Source: Prevotella melaninogenica (GTDB lineage: Bacteria > Bacteroidota > Bacteroidia > Bacteroidales > Bacteroidaceae). From it: a stretch of DNA of 64,000 nucleotides. The number at the start of each line of letters is the position of its first letter. Within the stretch, counting starts at the first letter, position 1. This document shows positions 52,735 to 63,926 of the stretch, one piece after another. The notes beneath the pieces were generated by a model. It worked only from the letters and a program-made list of their open reading frames with translations. It ran no database searches and was not told the origin of the DNA. Position numbers and translations under genes: made by a program. The DNA is taken from positions 1,492,501 to 1,556,500 of the forward strand of contig NZ_CP072360.1 in assembly GCF_018128065.1 (NCBI RefSeq), in the 5' to 3' direction.

Positions 52735-54138
52735 ATGGAACCAAACAACAATGACAACTATGTGCTGGTCTTGGAAGACCGCACGGAAGTGAAGAATGAG
52801 CAAGAAGCGGGAAAAATCTCCGTAGTATCGGGTATCGACGACAAGGGCAACCTCAAGACCACAGAGGCTGCCGCTGCCAATCAGGCTGCGTTCTTGAAAT
52901 TCAACAACAAGGACGGACTTCTAAAGAACTTCATGTCCAATTTCCTCAAACAGTTCAATAACCCGACTCGTTTCGGACTGTACAAGGTTTTGGCAAACAA
53001 TGTAGAACAAGGTGTGGACAATCTTCGCACCATGTTGCAAAGTCGTGAAAAGCCAGAAAGCAAACAGCAACTGACAGAGATTGGAGTATCCTTTGACGAT
53101 TATCTGCCGAAAAAGAAGAACGCCACAGCCATTGATGAGTCGAAGATTGATTGGAAGCAACTTGGTGACCTCGGTCTTACCCGTGAACGACTGGAACAAA
53201 GTGGAGAGTTAGAAAAGATGCTTTCTTGGCAGAAGAGTAACCTTATTACTATTGCCGTACCTATTGGTGACACGACCATCTACACCGAAGCACGTCTTGC
53301 ATTCCGCACGGATGATAATGGCAATGTCGGCTTGGCTATCCACCCGTTACGCAAGGAGCCACAGCTCGACTTCCCCTATATGGGTTACAAGTTCTCTCCC
53401 GAAGAAAAGGAGCAACTCCTTGCTACGGGCAACCTTGGCAAGACAATCGAAGTAACGCCCAAGAACGGCAATCCTTTTTCTGCCTATGTCTCCATCGATC
53501 CACAGACCAACGAAATTGTTGCCTTACGTGCCGACCGTGTGAACATTCCCAAGGAGATCAAGGGTGTAACGCTCTCTGATGTCCAGTACAAAGATCTTGT
53601 GGAAGGCAAAGCCGTGAAAGTGGAGGGTATGACCGCCAAGAGCGGCAAGTCTTTCAACGCCACCCTGCAGGTTAATGCCGAGCGAAAAGGCATTGAGTTC
53701 ATCTTTGACAATAACCGTGGTTTTAAGGAACGCCAGCAGCAGACACAGCAGCAAGGTGTCCCACATAAGCTTTGCGGTTTAGAGTTATCAGATAAACAGC
53801 GTGAAGCATTGGATAGCGGTCGTACACTATATCTAAAGAATATGGTGGACAAACAGGGACAATCATTCAATGCCTATGTTCGCATGGACAAGGAACAGAA
53901 TCGCCCACGTTTTTACAAGTGGAATCCTGACAAAAAGCAAGAAACCGGCAAAGAAAAGGTGGTTGCCGTAGCAGAGGAACACAAGACACAGGTTGCGGTC
54001 AATAACCACGGCAAGACCAACGAAGCCACCAAAAATGTGAAAGAACCACTCAAAACGGGACAGACACAGCCTACTGCTGAGCAGAAGCAAAAGCAGGACG
54101 AGAACAAACAGAAGAAGTCCCGTGGACGTAAGATGTAA
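52735..54138 (+). CDS. DUF3945-family ICE protein, copy 2, complete
   Basis: 467 residues. Opening MEPNNNDNYVLVLEDRTEVK, then repeated modules of the form GVTLSDxQYKxLVEGKAVKV and GLELSDKQREALDSGRTLYL, and a basic Lys/Gln-rich tail (KQKKSRGRKM). It lies 21 bp before topB in the normal backbone order. DUF3945 proteins are found in Bacteroidetes conjugative elements and have no known activity. The copy at 39311 shares the N-terminal 440 residues but not the tail or upstream DNA. Confidence 0.9.
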   Translation: MEPNNNDNYVLVLEDRTEVKNEQEAGKISVVSGIDDKGNLKTTEAAAANQAAFLKFNNKDGLLKNFMSNFLKQFNNPTRFGLYKVLANNVEQGVDNLRTMLQSREKPESKQQLTEIGVSFDDYLPKKKNATAIDESKIDWKQLGDLGLTRERLEQSGELEKMLSWQKSNLITIAVPIGDTTIYTEARLAFRTDDNGNVGLAIHPLRKEPQLDFPYMGYKFSPEEKEQLLATGNLGKTIEVTPKNGNPFSAYVSIDPQTNEIVALRADRVNIPKEIKGVTLSDVQYKDLVEGKAVKVEGMTAKSGKSFNATLQVNAERKGIEFIFDNNRGFKERQQQTQQQGVPHKLCGLELSDKQREALDSGRTLYLKNMVDKQGQSFNAYVRMDKEQNRPRFYKWNPDKKQETGKEKVVAVAEEHKTQVAVNNHGKTNEATKNVKEPLKTGQTQPTAEQKQKQDENKQKKSRGRKM

Positions 54139-54159
54139 CCTTTAATTCTATTATCAACT

Positions 54160-56244
54160 ATGATTACTTGTATTATTGCCGAGAAACCCTCGGTAGCCAG
54201 AGATATAGCCCGTATCGTAGGGGCTAATACCAGACAAGACGGATATTTAGAAGGTAACGGCTATATGGTTACTTGGGCAATGGGACACCTCATTGCCCTT
54301 GCCATGCCCGAAGCCTACGGTTTTTCTGCCTATAAAGCTGAAGACCTGCCCATTCGTCCCAATCCATTTCAGTTAGTGGTACGACAAGTACGTAAGGATA
54401 AGGAGTATGTATCAGACCCAGCAGCACTAAAACAGCTCAAGGTGATACGCTCCAGCTTTGACAAAGCAGACCGCATCATCGTTGCTACCGATGCAGGACG
54501 TGAAGGTGAACTCATCTTCAGATACATCTATTCCTATCTCAATTGCCATAAGCCTTTCGACCGCTTGTGGATTTCCTCCCTCACCGATAAAGCCATCCGT
54601 GAGGGACTTTCCAACCTCAAACCAGGAAGCAGTTACGACAATCTCTATTATTCCGCCAAAGCAAGAAGCGAAGCCGACTGGTTGGTGGGTATCAATGCCA
54701 GCCGTGCATTGTCCATCGTCCGCAAAGGCGGCTATTCCTTGGGACGGGTACAAACCCCAGCTCTTGCTATGGTCTGCCGTCGGTACATAGAAAATCGTGA
54801 TTTTTCTTCCGTCCCCTATTGGAAACTCTCCGTAGCAGCAGAGAAAGAGGGCGTATCGCTGAAAGCTGTGAGCAGTAGTGCATTTGACAATGAAGCCGAT
54901 GCACAGTCCGCTCTCGCCATGCTTCGCGAACAGAGCCGGCTTACCGTGACTTCGGTCGCAAAAAAGGTGGGACATACGTCGCCACCCCTCTTGTTCGACC
55001 TTACCTCCCTACAGAAGGAAGCCAACCGAAAGCACGGCTTTTCAGCAGATAAGACCCTCTCAATCGCACAAAGCCTCTATGAGAAGAAAATCACGACCTA
55101 TCCCCGCACCGGCAGTCGATACATCAGTGAAGACGTTTTCGAGGAAGTACCCACTTTACTTGGCAAGATAGGCACTGCACTTCCGACACCACTTAACCGC
55201 CACTCGGTGGACAACGGCAAGGTAACTGATCACCACGCCATTATCCCTACGGGTGAAACAACATCGGGACTATCGACAGATGAAACGACCATCTACCAAA
55301 TGGTAGTCCATCGTTTCATCGAAGCCTTTTCTCCCGATTCAGAGGAGGAGAGGATGCAGGCGGAACTGACAGACGGTACAAACACCTACATTTGGAAGGC
55401 GTGCCGAAGTATCTCCTTGGGCTGGAAAGCCGTGCAGCATAGTACTGGCACGAACGATGAAAAAGGCAAAGAGGAAGAAGAACAGACTTTATCCGTATTG
55501 CCCAATCTAATAGAAAACGAGGTGTTACCACTGCTTTCTTCAGAAATTACCGAGCACAAGACCAAGCCCAAACCGCTCTATACAGAAGCGACTTTGCTTT
55601 CTGCTATGGAAAACGCAGGGAAAGAGGTCGCAGATGCAGAAAGTAAAAGAGCAATGGCAGAGTGCGGCATCGGTACACCAGCCACTCGTGCCAATATCAT
55701 CGAGACATTGATTCTGCGAGACTATATCCGAAGAGAAAAGAAAACGGTAGTCCCGACAGAGAAAGGCTTGGCAGTCTATGAGATTGTCAAGGATAAACGA
55801 ATTGCCAATGCAGAGATGACAGGCTCGTGGGAACTGACCCTTGCCGCCATCGAGGCTGGACAAATGCCACCCGAGAAGTTCGCACAAGGCATCAACTCCT
55901 ATGTGGAGACGATTTGCGAGGAACTCCTTGCCCTTGCTCCACAGGTACAAAAGTCCTATCCCACCTACCACTGCCCCAAATGCAGCAATGAGAGTGTGGG
56001 CATCTATGCCAAAATTGCGAAATGCAGGCACGAGGGCTGCGACTTTCACATCTTCCGTGAAATCTGCGGCACGTTCCTTTCCGAGGACAATATCCGTGAT
56101 TTGATAACTACCGGGCGAACGCCTATCCTCAAAGGCTTGACGAGCAAGGCAGGCAAGAAGTTCAACGCACGTCTTGTTTTGGGCGAAGACCACACCACCG
56201 CCTTTGAGTTTGAAGGAAAGAAAGGAAAAGCACGAGGGAGATAG
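54160..56244 (+). CDS. topB: DNA topoisomerase III
   Basis: 694 residues. The TOPRIM domain starts MITCIIAEKPSVARDIA with ATDAGREGELIFRY near 109-122; the catalytic tyrosine is Tyr314 in ITTYPRTGSRYI. A C-terminal four-Cys/His zinc module (YHCPKCSNES, KCRHEGCDFHIF) follows near residue 605-635. ICE-encoded topoisomerase III may help separate or process transferred DNA. It lies between DUF3945 and the methylase/helicase gene. Confidence 0.95.
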   Translation: MITCIIAEKPSVARDIARIVGANTRQDGYLEGNGYMVTWAMGHLIALAMPEAYGFSAYKAEDLPIRPNPFQLVVRQVRKDKEYVSDPAALKQLKVIRSSFDKADRIIVATDAGREGELIFRYIYSYLNCHKPFDRLWISSLTDKAIREGLSNLKPGSSYDNLYYSAKARSEADWLVGINASRALSIVRKGGYSLGRVQTPALAMVCRRYIENRDFSSVPYWKLSVAAEKEGVSLKAVSSSAFDNEADAQSALAMLREQSRLTVTSVAKKVGHTSPPLLFDLTSLQKEANRKHGFSADKTLSIAQSLYEKKITTYPRTGSRYISEDVFEEVPTLLGKIGTALPTPLNRHSVDNGKVTDHHAIIPTGETTSGLSTDETTIYQMVVHRFIEAFSPDSEEERMQAELTDGTNTYIWKACRSISLGWKAVQHSTGTNDEKGKEEEEQTLSVLPNLIENEVLPLLSSEITEHKTKPKPLYTEATLLSAMENAGKEVADAESKRAMAECGIGTPATRANIIETLILRDYIRREKKTVVPTEKGLAVYEIVKDKRIANAEMTGSWELTLAAIEAGQMPPEKFAQGINSYVETICEELLALAPQVQKSYPTYHCPKCSNESVGIYAKIAKCRHEGCDFHIFREICGTFLSEDNIRDLITTGRTPILKGLTSKAGKKFNARLVLGEDHTTAFEFEGKKGKARGR

Positions 56245-56269
56245 TTACCACAGACTCAGAGATAAAACA

Positions 56270-56312
56270 AATTAGTTGGGAGATAGGAAAAATTATCTTC
56301 CGACTAATTTTT
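56270..56312 (+). terminator. Stem-loop with T-tract after topB
   Basis: AATTAGTTGGGAGATA (56270-56285) pairs with TATCTTCCGACTAATT (56294-56309) with two non-canonical positions, then TTTCC. It may reduce read-through into the next gene. Confidence 0.65.
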
Positions 56313-56337
56313 CCTCTCCATCTTAAACAGAAAAATT

Positions 56338-59300
56338 ATGGCATACAATAAGAAAGCAGTCTTGGAGGGCAATACGGAAGCCATCCGTGTAATCCTCCGA
56401 TTAGAAAAAGAACGACGTGAAGCCACCGAAGCCGAGAAAGTCCTGCTCAGAGGTTATCAAGGTTTCGGTGGTCTGAAATGCGTGTTGAACCGTTGTGATA
56501 ATCCCGATGACCTCCGCTATTGGAGCGCATCGGAGCAAAACCTGTTCGCGCCTACCCAAAGGCTCAAACAGATGATTTACCGTGATGCCGTCGATGCCAG
56601 CACCGCCAAACGCTATTGGGAGAGTATCAAGGCAAGCGTACTGACCTCCTTCTATACCGACACCCGTATCGTCTCCGCCATTGCCGAAGCCCTTAGTGCT
56701 GCCGACGTGCAAGTAAGAAGGTGCTTAGACCCTTCAGCAGGTATGGGAGCCTTTACCGAAACCTTTGCCAAAAGTGCCGGTATGGTCGATGCGATGGAGA
56801 AAGACCTACTGACGGCGCGCATCACACAAGCCCTTCATCCTTACGGCAAGGATAATATCTTTGTTCGGCAAGAACCCTTTGAAGCCATCGGAGAACTGGA
56901 AGAAAAGGACAAGTACGACCTGATTACCAGCAACATCCCCTTTGGCGACTTTATGGTTTATGACCGTAGTTATAGCAAGGGAGAGAATATCCTTAAACGG
57001 GAATCCACCAGAACCATTCACAATTATTTCTTTGTAAAAGGGCTGGACACTATCAAGGAGGGCGGACTTCTTGCATTTATTACCTCGCAGGGTGTATTGG
57101 ACAGCCCCAAGAATGAAGCCATCCGCCGTTACCTCTTGCAGAATAGCCGTCTTATCTCCGCCATCCGCCTACCTTCGGGTATGTTCTCCGAGAATGCAGG
57201 TACGGATGTGGGCAGCGACCTGATTGTCCTGCAAAAACAATCGGGCAAGGAAATTGGTGAGGGCATCGAACAGCAGTTTGTACAAACCGCCTCTGTTCCC
57301 AAAGGCGACGGCTTTTCTATTGCGTTTAACCATAACTCCCTCTTTGAGGGCGAATGGAAGGACATTTCCCACCGCACGATTGCCACAGAGCGCACGATGG
57401 GTACAGACCCTTATGGTAAGCCCGCTTGGGAATATACGTTTGACGGCAGTATCGAGGATATGGCTGACAGTCTGTGTACACAACTATCCTTGGAAGTGGA
57501 GCAGCGTTTCGACCGCAAGCTCTACGAAACCGGCATACCCATGACCGAGGAGGAATGGCAGGTACACGTGGACAAGATGGTGCAGAAAGTGCAAGGAGGT
57601 CTAAAAACAGAACAACCACCTCTGTTACAAGAATCCAAGGATAAGGAGGAAAAGAAAGAGGATAAGGAAGATGAAAAAGAAGAAGAAAATGCTTACAATT
57701 TGATGCCCGACAGCACTAAGAAGCAACTTCCCAAACTCTATGCAACAGAAAAGCAACTCATCGGCGACCGCACAGCATACGCTCGCTACTTTTTCCCTAT
57801 GGGAGCCTATACCGCCTATATGCTGGAATACGACCCCAAGGAACGCATCGGCTTCGGAGCCGTTACGATGGGCTATGGTTGGGAACTTGGGTATATGTCC
57901 CTCAAAGAAATGGAGGAAGTCAAGATACACGGATTGGGTATAGAACGGGACTTATACTTCAAACCCACTAAATTGCACGAGATAGCAGAACTGGAAGAGA
58001 TTGTCAGAGGACAATACACTAAAGAACCCATCATTGAGGAAATCAAGGATGAAAGCCGTCAGGAAGTGCAGAAACCTGTACAGGAAGACAATCAACCACA
58101 AGCAATGGTAGAACAAGTCGAGGAGGTTTTGAAAGTCGAAGAAGCTGCGCCAGTTTTACATACAGAGCCTGAAACCGAACCAGCCCCAGAAGGTGTCCCC
58201 GTAATTACCCTTCAAAGACAATACGAACAAGAAAGCCGTGAAATTCGCACAGACGTGGAAGCCCCACGCGAGATGAACGGTCAGACGGTATTCTTTGATG
58301 AAGACCATCATCCGATTATGGATAGCACCATAGAGACAGAAGCCATGGAACAGTTCTTGTTTGCCCCAGAGGAATATAGTCTTTGGACACAAGATGTAGC
58401 CCGTGTAAATAATGAAATCAAAGAGGCTGCTCAACAAAAGAAGGTCAGCGATAACCAACCACTTTCTGCGAGCAGGCAACCCAAGCCGGCAAGAAGCACG
58501 CCAAGCAGTTCCCGCAGAAGCAAGAAAACTGCATCTGCTCCCGTCAGAGAGCCCTCGCTCTTTGACTTTATGGAGGAAGCCGAACCTCGCAAGCCACAGC
58601 CCATAGCAGAGGTTAAGAAAGAGTTTGATGCTTCACCGCGTCCGTTCCTTTCTTCTCCCGACTCACATTTGCGTGACGGCTCGATAGTCGTACAGAATGG
58701 GCAGGTAGGTTTCCTGTCTGACTTGAAACGACATCCTACCTTCAACCCGATGGACTTACCCTTTGCTCAGCTCTCACGGCTGAAAGCATATATTGAGATT
58801 AGGGAGAGTTATCACCGACTCTATGATTATGAGGCGAACAACCAAGCGGAGGACAAGGAAGAGCGTGAGAAACTCAATCGGCTTTATGACGGCTATGTAG
58901 GTCGTTGGGGGTACTTCAACCAGAAGACAAACACCGATGTCATCAAGATGGATGCCACCGGAGTGGAAATGCTGTTCTTGGAACGCTCCGAGAACGGCAA
59001 GTACATCAAGGCGGACATCTTCGACCACCCGACGGCTTTTTCCACCTCCGAACTGTCCATAGCTTCAGACCCGATGGAGGCATTGGGCGCATCACTCAAC
59101 AAATACGGCACGGTGGAGCTTGACTATATGAGTTCTTTGCTTCCCGATATGGAAGAGAGCGATATGCTTTCTGCTTTGGAAGGACGCATCTTCTACAATC
59201 CCGAAGAGGACAGCTATGAGGTAGCCGACAAGTTTATTTCTGGCAATGTGATTGAAAAGGCGGAGCGTATCGAGTCGTGGCTCTTGGATCATCCGGAGCA

Positions 59301-62300
59301 TGAGGAAGCGAAACAGAGTCTGACTGCCCTGCGTGCCGCCACTCCCACGCCCATTCCCTTTGCTGATTTGGATTTCAACCTCGGTGAACGCTGGATACCC
59401 GCGAAAGTCTATGGCAAGTTCGCCTCGGAGTTCTTCGAGACGGACATCAGGGTGAGTTATCATTCTAATATGGACGAGTATGCCATTGGCTGCGACCAAA
59501 AGAACGGTAATATCTGGCACAAATATGCTGTACAAGGTGAGTTTAGACGCTATGACGGACTCAATTTATTGAAGCACGCACTTCACAATACCATTCCTGA
59601 CATTAACAAAAGCAAGACCATACTTGATGCGGAGGGTAATGAGAAGACGATTAAGGTTCGTGACGGTCATGCCATACAGATGGCAAATGCCAAGATTGAG
59701 GAAATCAGACAAGGCTTTGTAGATTGGCTCGGACGGACACCCGACACGTTCAAGGAGCAGCTCTCTGACCGTTACAACCGCCTTTTTAACTGCTTTGTGC
59801 GTCCCAACTTCGACGGTACGCATCAGTCGTTTCCCGACCTCGACCTTAAAAGATTGGGCATACAAGACCTTTATAAGAGTCAGAAAGATGCCGTGTGGAT
59901 GCTGAAGACCAATGGAGGTGGTATCTGCGACCACGAGGTCGGTGCAGGTAAGACGCTTATCATGTGTACAGCAGCCTACGAGATGAAGCGGTTGGGATTG
60001 GCTAACAAACCGATGATTATTGGACTCAAAGCAAATGTATTCGATATTGCCGACACTTTTCGCAAGGCTTATCCCAATGCCAAGATACTCTATCCGGGAA
60101 AGAATGACTTCAGCAAGCAGAATCGCCAACGCATCTTCAATGACATCAAGAATAATGATTGGGACTGCATTATCCTCACGCATGAGCAGTTCGGCATGAT
60201 ACCGCAAGCATTGGAGATACAAGAAGCGATTTTGCAGAAAGAAAAAGATTCTGTAGAAGAAAATCTTGAAGTGCTCCGTATGCAGGGAGCGGACATCTCC
60301 CGTGCCATGCTCAAAGGCTTAGAAAAACGTAAGCAGACCTTGGAAGCCAAGTTACAGGACATTCAAGACAGCATTGCCGAGCGCAAGGACGATGCCGTGG
60401 ACTTTAAGATGATGGGTATTGACCACCTTTTTGTAGATGAAAGCCACCAATTCAAGAACCTGATGTTCAATACTCGCCACGACAGAGTGTCGGGCTTGGG
60501 CAATCCGGATGGCTCACAGCGTGCGCTCAATATGCTCTTTGCCATTCGCACCATACAGGAGCGGTCAGGCAAGGACTTGGGAGCAACTTTTCTTTCGGGA
60601 ACTACTATCAGTAATTCGCTAACAGAATTATATTTGCTCTTCAAATACTTGCGCCCGCAAGCCTTGGAGAAGCAGGGCATTAACAGTTTCGACGCATGGG
60701 CTGCGGTCTTTGCCAAGAAGTCCACTGACTATGAGTTTTCCATCACCAATGAGATTATTCAGAAGGAACGCTTCAGAACCTTTATTAAAGTGCCTGAACT
60801 TGCCTCGTTCTATGCGGAGATTTGCGATTTCCGCACAGCAAAGGATATAGGCATCGATCGTCCCGAAAAAAACGAGATACTCCATAACATTCCGCCGACA
60901 CCTGAACAGGAGGAGTTTATCGGCAAGTTGATGGAGTTTGCCAAAAACGGTGATGCCACGCTTTTGGGGCGTGCGCCGTTGAGCGAGAGTGAGGAAAAGG
61001 CAAAGATGCTGATTGCAACTGATTACGCCCGCAAAATGAGCCTGGATCTACGCATGATAGACGAAAACGGGTACTCGGATCATATTGACAACAAGGCAAG
61101 CCATTGTGCAAAGCTACTTAATGACTACTATCAGAAGTATGATGCACAGAAGGGTACGCAGTTTGTGTTCTCTGACTTGGGTACTTACAAGCCCGGCGGA
61201 GACTTTAATATCTATTCTGAGGTGAAGCGTAAATTGGTAGAAGATTATCATATCCCGTCTTACGAGATACGCTTTATTCAGGAGTGCAAGAACGAGAAAG
61301 CCAAAAAAGCGATGGTAGAAGCGATGAATCGTGGAGACATCCGCATCATTTTCGGTTCTACTTCTATGCTTGGAACGGGTGTCAACGCCCAGCAGCGTGC
61401 GGTGGCGGTGCATCAACTTGATACACCCTGGCGACCCTCAGATTTGGAGCAGCGAAATGGTCGGGCAATTCGTAAAGGTAATATGGTTGCCAAAGAATTT
61501 GCTGACAACAAGGTCGATGTGATTATCTATGCCGTGGAGCGGTCGTTGGACAGTTATAAGTTCAACCTACTACATAACAAGCAATTGTTTATCAATCAGT
61601 TGAAGACCAACACGCTCGGTAGTCGTACCATTGACGAGGGATCGATGGACGAGGATAGCGGTATGAACTTTTCAGAGTATGTTGCCGTGCTATCTGGTAA
61701 TACGGACTTGTTAGAGAAAGCCAAACTCGACAAGAAGATTGCCACGCTGGAATCAGAGCGTAAGAATTTCCTCCGTGAGCGTGATGCCGCAACGGGCAAG
61801 TTGGCGGAGATTGACAGCTCCGTGTCTTTCCATTCAGACAAGATCAAGGAAGCCAAGGCAGACTTGGCGTGCTTTGAGAAGCGTGTGGAGCGTGACAAAG
61901 AAGGTAATCCTATCAATAAACTTGTCATTAAAGGTGTGGAGGACAGTACCGACATAAAGGTCATCGCCGCCCGTCTGCATGAGATAGAGGAAAAGGCTCG
62001 TACCAAGAGCGAGTACAACAAGATTGGCGAGGTTTACGGCTTTTCCATCATGGTCAAGACGGAGAGCAGTTCAAAGGATCTGTTTGATTGCTCGATAAAC
62101 CGCTTCTTTGTCAAGGGACAGGAGAGCATCTACTATACTTATAATAACGGTAAGTTAGCGGCAGACCCGAAACTTGCCTGCGAGAACTTCGTAAATGCCT
62201 TGGAGCGTATCCCTAAGGTGATAGAGTCGCATGAGAAGGAAATGGCAAAGGTCGTGACCAACAAAGACGTTTACACCAACATTGCCAACAGTTCTTGGAA

Positions 62301-62556
62301 GAAAGAGGACGAGCTTCGCTCACTCAAAGGTGAGGCAGCAGAACTTGACAGAAAAATTGCACTTACATTGAACGAACCAAATGAAGAAAATGAAAAATCA
62401 AACGAAAATGACCAACCCGAGTATTTAAGACAAAATAGTAGTAATAGCCCAAATACTAAAAAGGAAGAGGAGGGGGTAATTTATTCAAGTTCTATGAATA
62501 ATAGAAACAAACAAGAAGAAAGTAAGGGATATATTGTAAAATCCAGACTGAGATAA
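56338..62556 (+). CDS. Giant N6-adenine methylase-like/SNF2-type helicase
   Basis: 2072 residues. The N-terminal 400 residues resemble an N6 DNA methylase ([15 protein letters not shown] near 137; [12 protein letters not shown] near 197, an NPPF-like motif with Ile replacing Pro). A spacer of about 750 residues, partly low-complexity and charged, follows. The SF2/SNF2 helicase half has Walker [11 protein letters not shown] near 1200, DESH box VDESHQFKN near 1365 and the motif VI-like [11 protein letters not shown] near 1704, then a coiled-coil-rich tail. These fused proteins are ICE backbone genes thought to act in DNA processing or defence evasion; activity is unproven. Confidence 0.9.
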   Translation: MAYNKKAVLEGNTEAIRVILRLEKERREATEAEKVLLRGYQGFGGLKCVLNRCDNPDDLRYWSASEQNLFAPTQRLKQMIYRDAVDASTAKRYWESIKASVLTSFYTDTRIVSAIAEALSAADVQVRRCLDPSAGMGAFTETFAKSAGMVDAMEKDLLTARITQALHPYGKDNIFVRQEPFEAIGELEEKDKYDLITSNIPFGDFMVYDRSYSKGENILKRESTRTIHNYFFVKGLDTIKEGGLLAFITSQGVLDSPKNEAIRRYLLQNSRLISAIRLPSGMFSENAGTDVGSDLIVLQKQSGKEIGEGIEQQFVQTASVPKGDGFSIAFNHNSLFEGEWKDISHRTIATERTMGTDPYGKPAWEYTFDGSIEDMADSLCTQLSLEVEQRFDRKLYETGIPMTEEEWQVHVDKMVQKVQGGLKTEQPPLLQESKDKEEKKEDKEDEKEEENAYNLMPDSTKKQLPKLYATEKQLIGDRTAYARYFFPMGAYTAYMLEYDPKERIGFGAVTMGYGWELGYMSLKEMEEVKIHGLGIERDLYFKPTKLHEIAELEEIVRGQYTKEPIIEEIKDESRQEVQKPVQEDNQPQAMVEQVEEVLKVEEAAPVLHTEPETEPAPEGVPVITLQRQYEQESREIRTDVEAPREMNGQTVFFDEDHHPIMDSTIETEAMEQFLFAPEEYSLWTQDVARVNNEIKEAAQQKKVSDNQPLSASRQPKPARSTPSSSRRSKKTASAPVREPSLFDFMEEAEPRKPQPIAEVKKEFDASPRPFLSSPDSHLRDGSIVVQNGQVGFLSDLKRHPTFNPMDLPFAQLSRLKAYIEIRESYHRLYDYEANNQAEDKEEREKLNRLYDGYVGRWGYFNQKTNTDVIKMDATGVEMLFLERSENGKYIKADIFDHPTAFSTSELSIASDPMEALGASLNKYGTVELDYMSSLLPDMEESDMLSALEGRIFYNPEEDSYEVADKFISGNVIEKAERIESWLLDHPEHEEAKQSLTALRAATPTPIPFADLDFNLGERWIPAKVYGKFASEFFETDIRVSYHSNMDEYAIGCDQKNGNIWHKYAVQGEFRRYDGLNLLKHALHNTIPDINKSKTILDAEGNEKTIKVRDGHAIQMANAKIEEIRQGFVDWLGRTPDTFKEQLSDRYNRLFNCFVRPNFDGTHQSFPDLDLKRLGIQDLYKSQKDAVWMLKTNGGGICDHEVGAGKTLIMCTAAYEMKRLGLANKPMIIGLKANVFDIADTFRKAYPNAKILYPGKNDFSKQNRQRIFNDIKNNDWDCIILTHEQFGMIPQALEIQEAILQKEKDSVEENLEVLRMQGADISRAMLKGLEKRKQTLEAKLQDIQDSIAERKDDAVDFKMMGIDHLFVDESHQFKNLMFNTRHDRVSGLGNPDGSQRALNMLFAIRTIQERSGKDLGATFLSGTTISNSLTELYLLFKYLRPQALEKQGINSFDAWAAVFAKKSTDYEFSITNEIIQKERFRTFIKVPELASFYAEICDFRTAKDIGIDRPEKNEILHNIPPTPEQEEFIGKLMEFAKNGDATLLGRAPLSESEEKAKMLIATDYARKMSLDLRMIDENGYSDHIDNKASHCAKLLNDYYQKYDAQKGTQFVFSDLGTYKPGGDFNIYSEVKRKLVEDYHIPSYEIRFIQECKNEKAKKAMVEAMNRGDIRIIFGSTSMLGTGVNAQQRAVAVHQLDTPWRPSDLEQRNGRAIRKGNMVAKEFADNKVDVIIYAVERSLDSYKFNLLHNKQLFINQLKTNTLGSRTIDEGSMDEDSGMNFSEYVAVLSGNTDLLEKAKLDKKIATLESERKNFLRERDAATGKLAEIDSSVSFHSDKIKEAKADLACFEKRVERDKEGNPINKLVIKGVEDSTDIKVIAARLHEIEEKARTKSEYNKIGEVYGFSIMVKTESSSKDLFDCSINRFFVKGQESIYYTYNNGKLAADPKLACENFVNALERIPKVIESHEKEMAKVVTNKDVYTNIANSSWKKEDELRSLKGEAAELDRKIALTLNEPNEENEKSNENDQPEYLRQNSSNSPNTKKEEEGVIYSSSMNNRNKQEESKGYIVKSRLR

Positions 62557-62560
62557 ATAG

Positions 62561-62590
62561 CGATGGTGTATCATAATTGATACACCATCG
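62561..62590. terminator. Bidirectional terminator between converging genes
   Basis: CGATGGTGTATCA (62561-62573) pairs perfectly with TGATACACCATCG (62578-62590), 4-nt loop. It lies between the helicase gene and the convergent abi gene. Confidence 0.85.
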
Positions 62591-62597
62591 TATTATA

Positions 62598-63551
62598 TTA
62601 TTTCCACAAAGAGTATTCTCTCCATTTTTCAGGAAAGCCCATATCTTTCAAAACTACCAATTTGGGAGATTTGTCCAATAGGGTGAGCAAACTCTTTCTA
62701 AATGAGCTATCAGGACTGATTATTTGCTGCAAATACAAAATTACAGATAAGTAGGCAAACAACTTATTGTCCCTTATCGTTGCAGCTTCTTGCTTTGACA
62801 AGAAAGGATAATTCGTTCTATAAGGAAACTTCAAGGCTATTGTAAAGCGGCGATTCCATACACGACTATGATGGGCACAAGTATTGCGTAAAGACGATAA
62901 ACCGTGCATCCAATTCTTCAAAATATCGACATTGTATAGTCCCAAATCTCTGCAGATTGTTTTACTAGAAGGATTATTCTTGTCCAAAGCAAAAAACAAC
63001 TTACTCAATGTTCCCATAGAAACAACCTCTAAGGTCATCCACGCTGGCGGAAAAGCAGGTTCGCTATACTTTTGATAATAATGAGCTATAAATTCCTCAT
63101 TACTTCGCTTGACCTCTTTCATTAAATCCCCTACAACAGGTTTATCATCTATAATCTCGTTGCGTGTCAATGCGATAAACTTATCGTGCTGAAAGTATAA
63201 CTTATGATTGAGAAACCAAAAGGCGTCATTTTCATCAACGGAATAAGTTAAGGCGATTCTTGTTCTTAATGCCACCTCGATTTTTTCAATGGCATTGAAG
63301 ATTAAAGAGCGTAAACGCCTATCAAAACAATAAAGGTCTATCACATCTTGAAAAGAAATGTCCTTTCTCAGAAATTCGTGATTAGCACCTTCCCCGTTAT
63401 TTTGAAAAGGGTATGTGTATGCTCGTAATCTATAATAACTTATATTATAAAGATATTGGGACGCAAGTTTTTCGTCTCCAATATTAAGTCCTCGATCGCA
63501 TAACTTTTTAACCTGCTCAGATGTGTCTATGGGCTTCTTTTCGTACCTCAT
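62598..63551 (-). CDS. Abi-family (AbiD/AbiF-like) abortive infection protein
   Basis: 317 residues, no signal peptide. The family layout is clear: KPIDTSEQVKKLCDRGLNIG, then YLYNISYYRLRAYTYPF, VIDLYCFDRRLRSLIFNAIE and a HEPN-type motif RNTCAHH at 222-228 (R-x4-H), typical of RNA-targeting HEPN folds. Such proteins can stop phage infection by host shutdown or regulate other cell processes. It is on the strand opposite the helicase gene, with its own promoter and a structured leader. The target is unknown. Confidence 0.88.
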   Translation of the reverse strand: MRYEKKPIDTSEQVKKLCDRGLNIGDEKLASQYLYNISYYRLRAYTYPFQNNGEGANHEFLRKDISFQDVIDLYCFDRRLRSLIFNAIEKIEVALRTRIALTYSVDENDAFWFLNHKLYFQHDKFIALTRNEIIDDKPVVGDLMKEVKRSNEEFIAHYYQKYSEPAFPPAWMTLEVVSMGTLSKLFFALDKNNPSSKTICRDLGLYNVDILKNWMHGLSSLRNTCAHHSRVWNRRFTIALKFPYRTNYPFLSKQEAATIRDNKLFAYLSVILYLQQIISPDSSFRKSLLTLLDKSPKLVVLKDMGFPEKWREYSLWK

Positions 63552-63570
63552 AACCGTATATAAACTCGAA

Positions 63571-63613
63571 GACCTCCCCGGGTGCGCTGTTCTGATGAGA
63601 AGCGTGGGAGGTC
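63571..63613 (-). promoter_or_regulatory. Leader stem-loop of the abi gene
   Basis: GACCTCCC (63571-63578) and GGGAGGTC (63606-63613) are exact complements with a 27-nt loop. It lies between the promoter and the start codon at 63551, 20 bp from the ATG, and contains a purine-rich GGGGAGG that could mimic or hide a ribosome-binding site. Confidence 0.6.
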
Positions 63614-63623
63614 ATATTGACTG

Positions 63624-63654
63624 CAAAGTTACTACTTTTTTTTGAATGCGCAAG
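63624..63654 (-). promoter_or_regulatory. Promoter of the abi gene
   Basis: On the minus strand CTTG (complement of 63651-63654) is followed after 19 bp by TAACTTTG (complement of 63624-63631). Confidence 0.7.
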
Positions 63655-63869
63655 GAAAATGCCGAAAAAATCATTGCAAGCGATGAATTTTCCATTAAAA
63701 GTAGCATCAAATGTAGAAATTACAAATATTTTTTGTCTGCAACCCTATCTTTATCGGTTCAATAGTTTCAAACAATATATGGTAAATTCCTTATCAAAGA
63801 AATAAGCGAGTACTGTTATCTTTGTGAGCGGTAAATCCGCAACTAACTTTTTACTTGTAAAGGTAATTA

Positions 63870-63905
63870 TTTTGTTGTGTAAACACTTGCATTTACACAA
63901 CAAAA
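63870..63905. promoter_or_regulatory. 14-bp perfect inverted repeat
   Basis: TTTTGTTGTGTAAA (63870-63883) and TTTACACAACAAAA (63892-63905) with an 8-nt spacer; pairing extends further with one bulge. It lies 21 bp downstream of the HTH gene stop. No T-tract follows outside the stem, so it is either an unusual terminator or a protein-binding site. Confidence 0.65.
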
Positions 63906-63926
63906 ATAATCTAATCAGGAAATCAA

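Noticed and set aside
63617..63805. A 62-codon frame upstream of the abi gene
   Set aside because: It overlaps the abi promoter on the opposite strand and has no ribosome-binding site or similarity.
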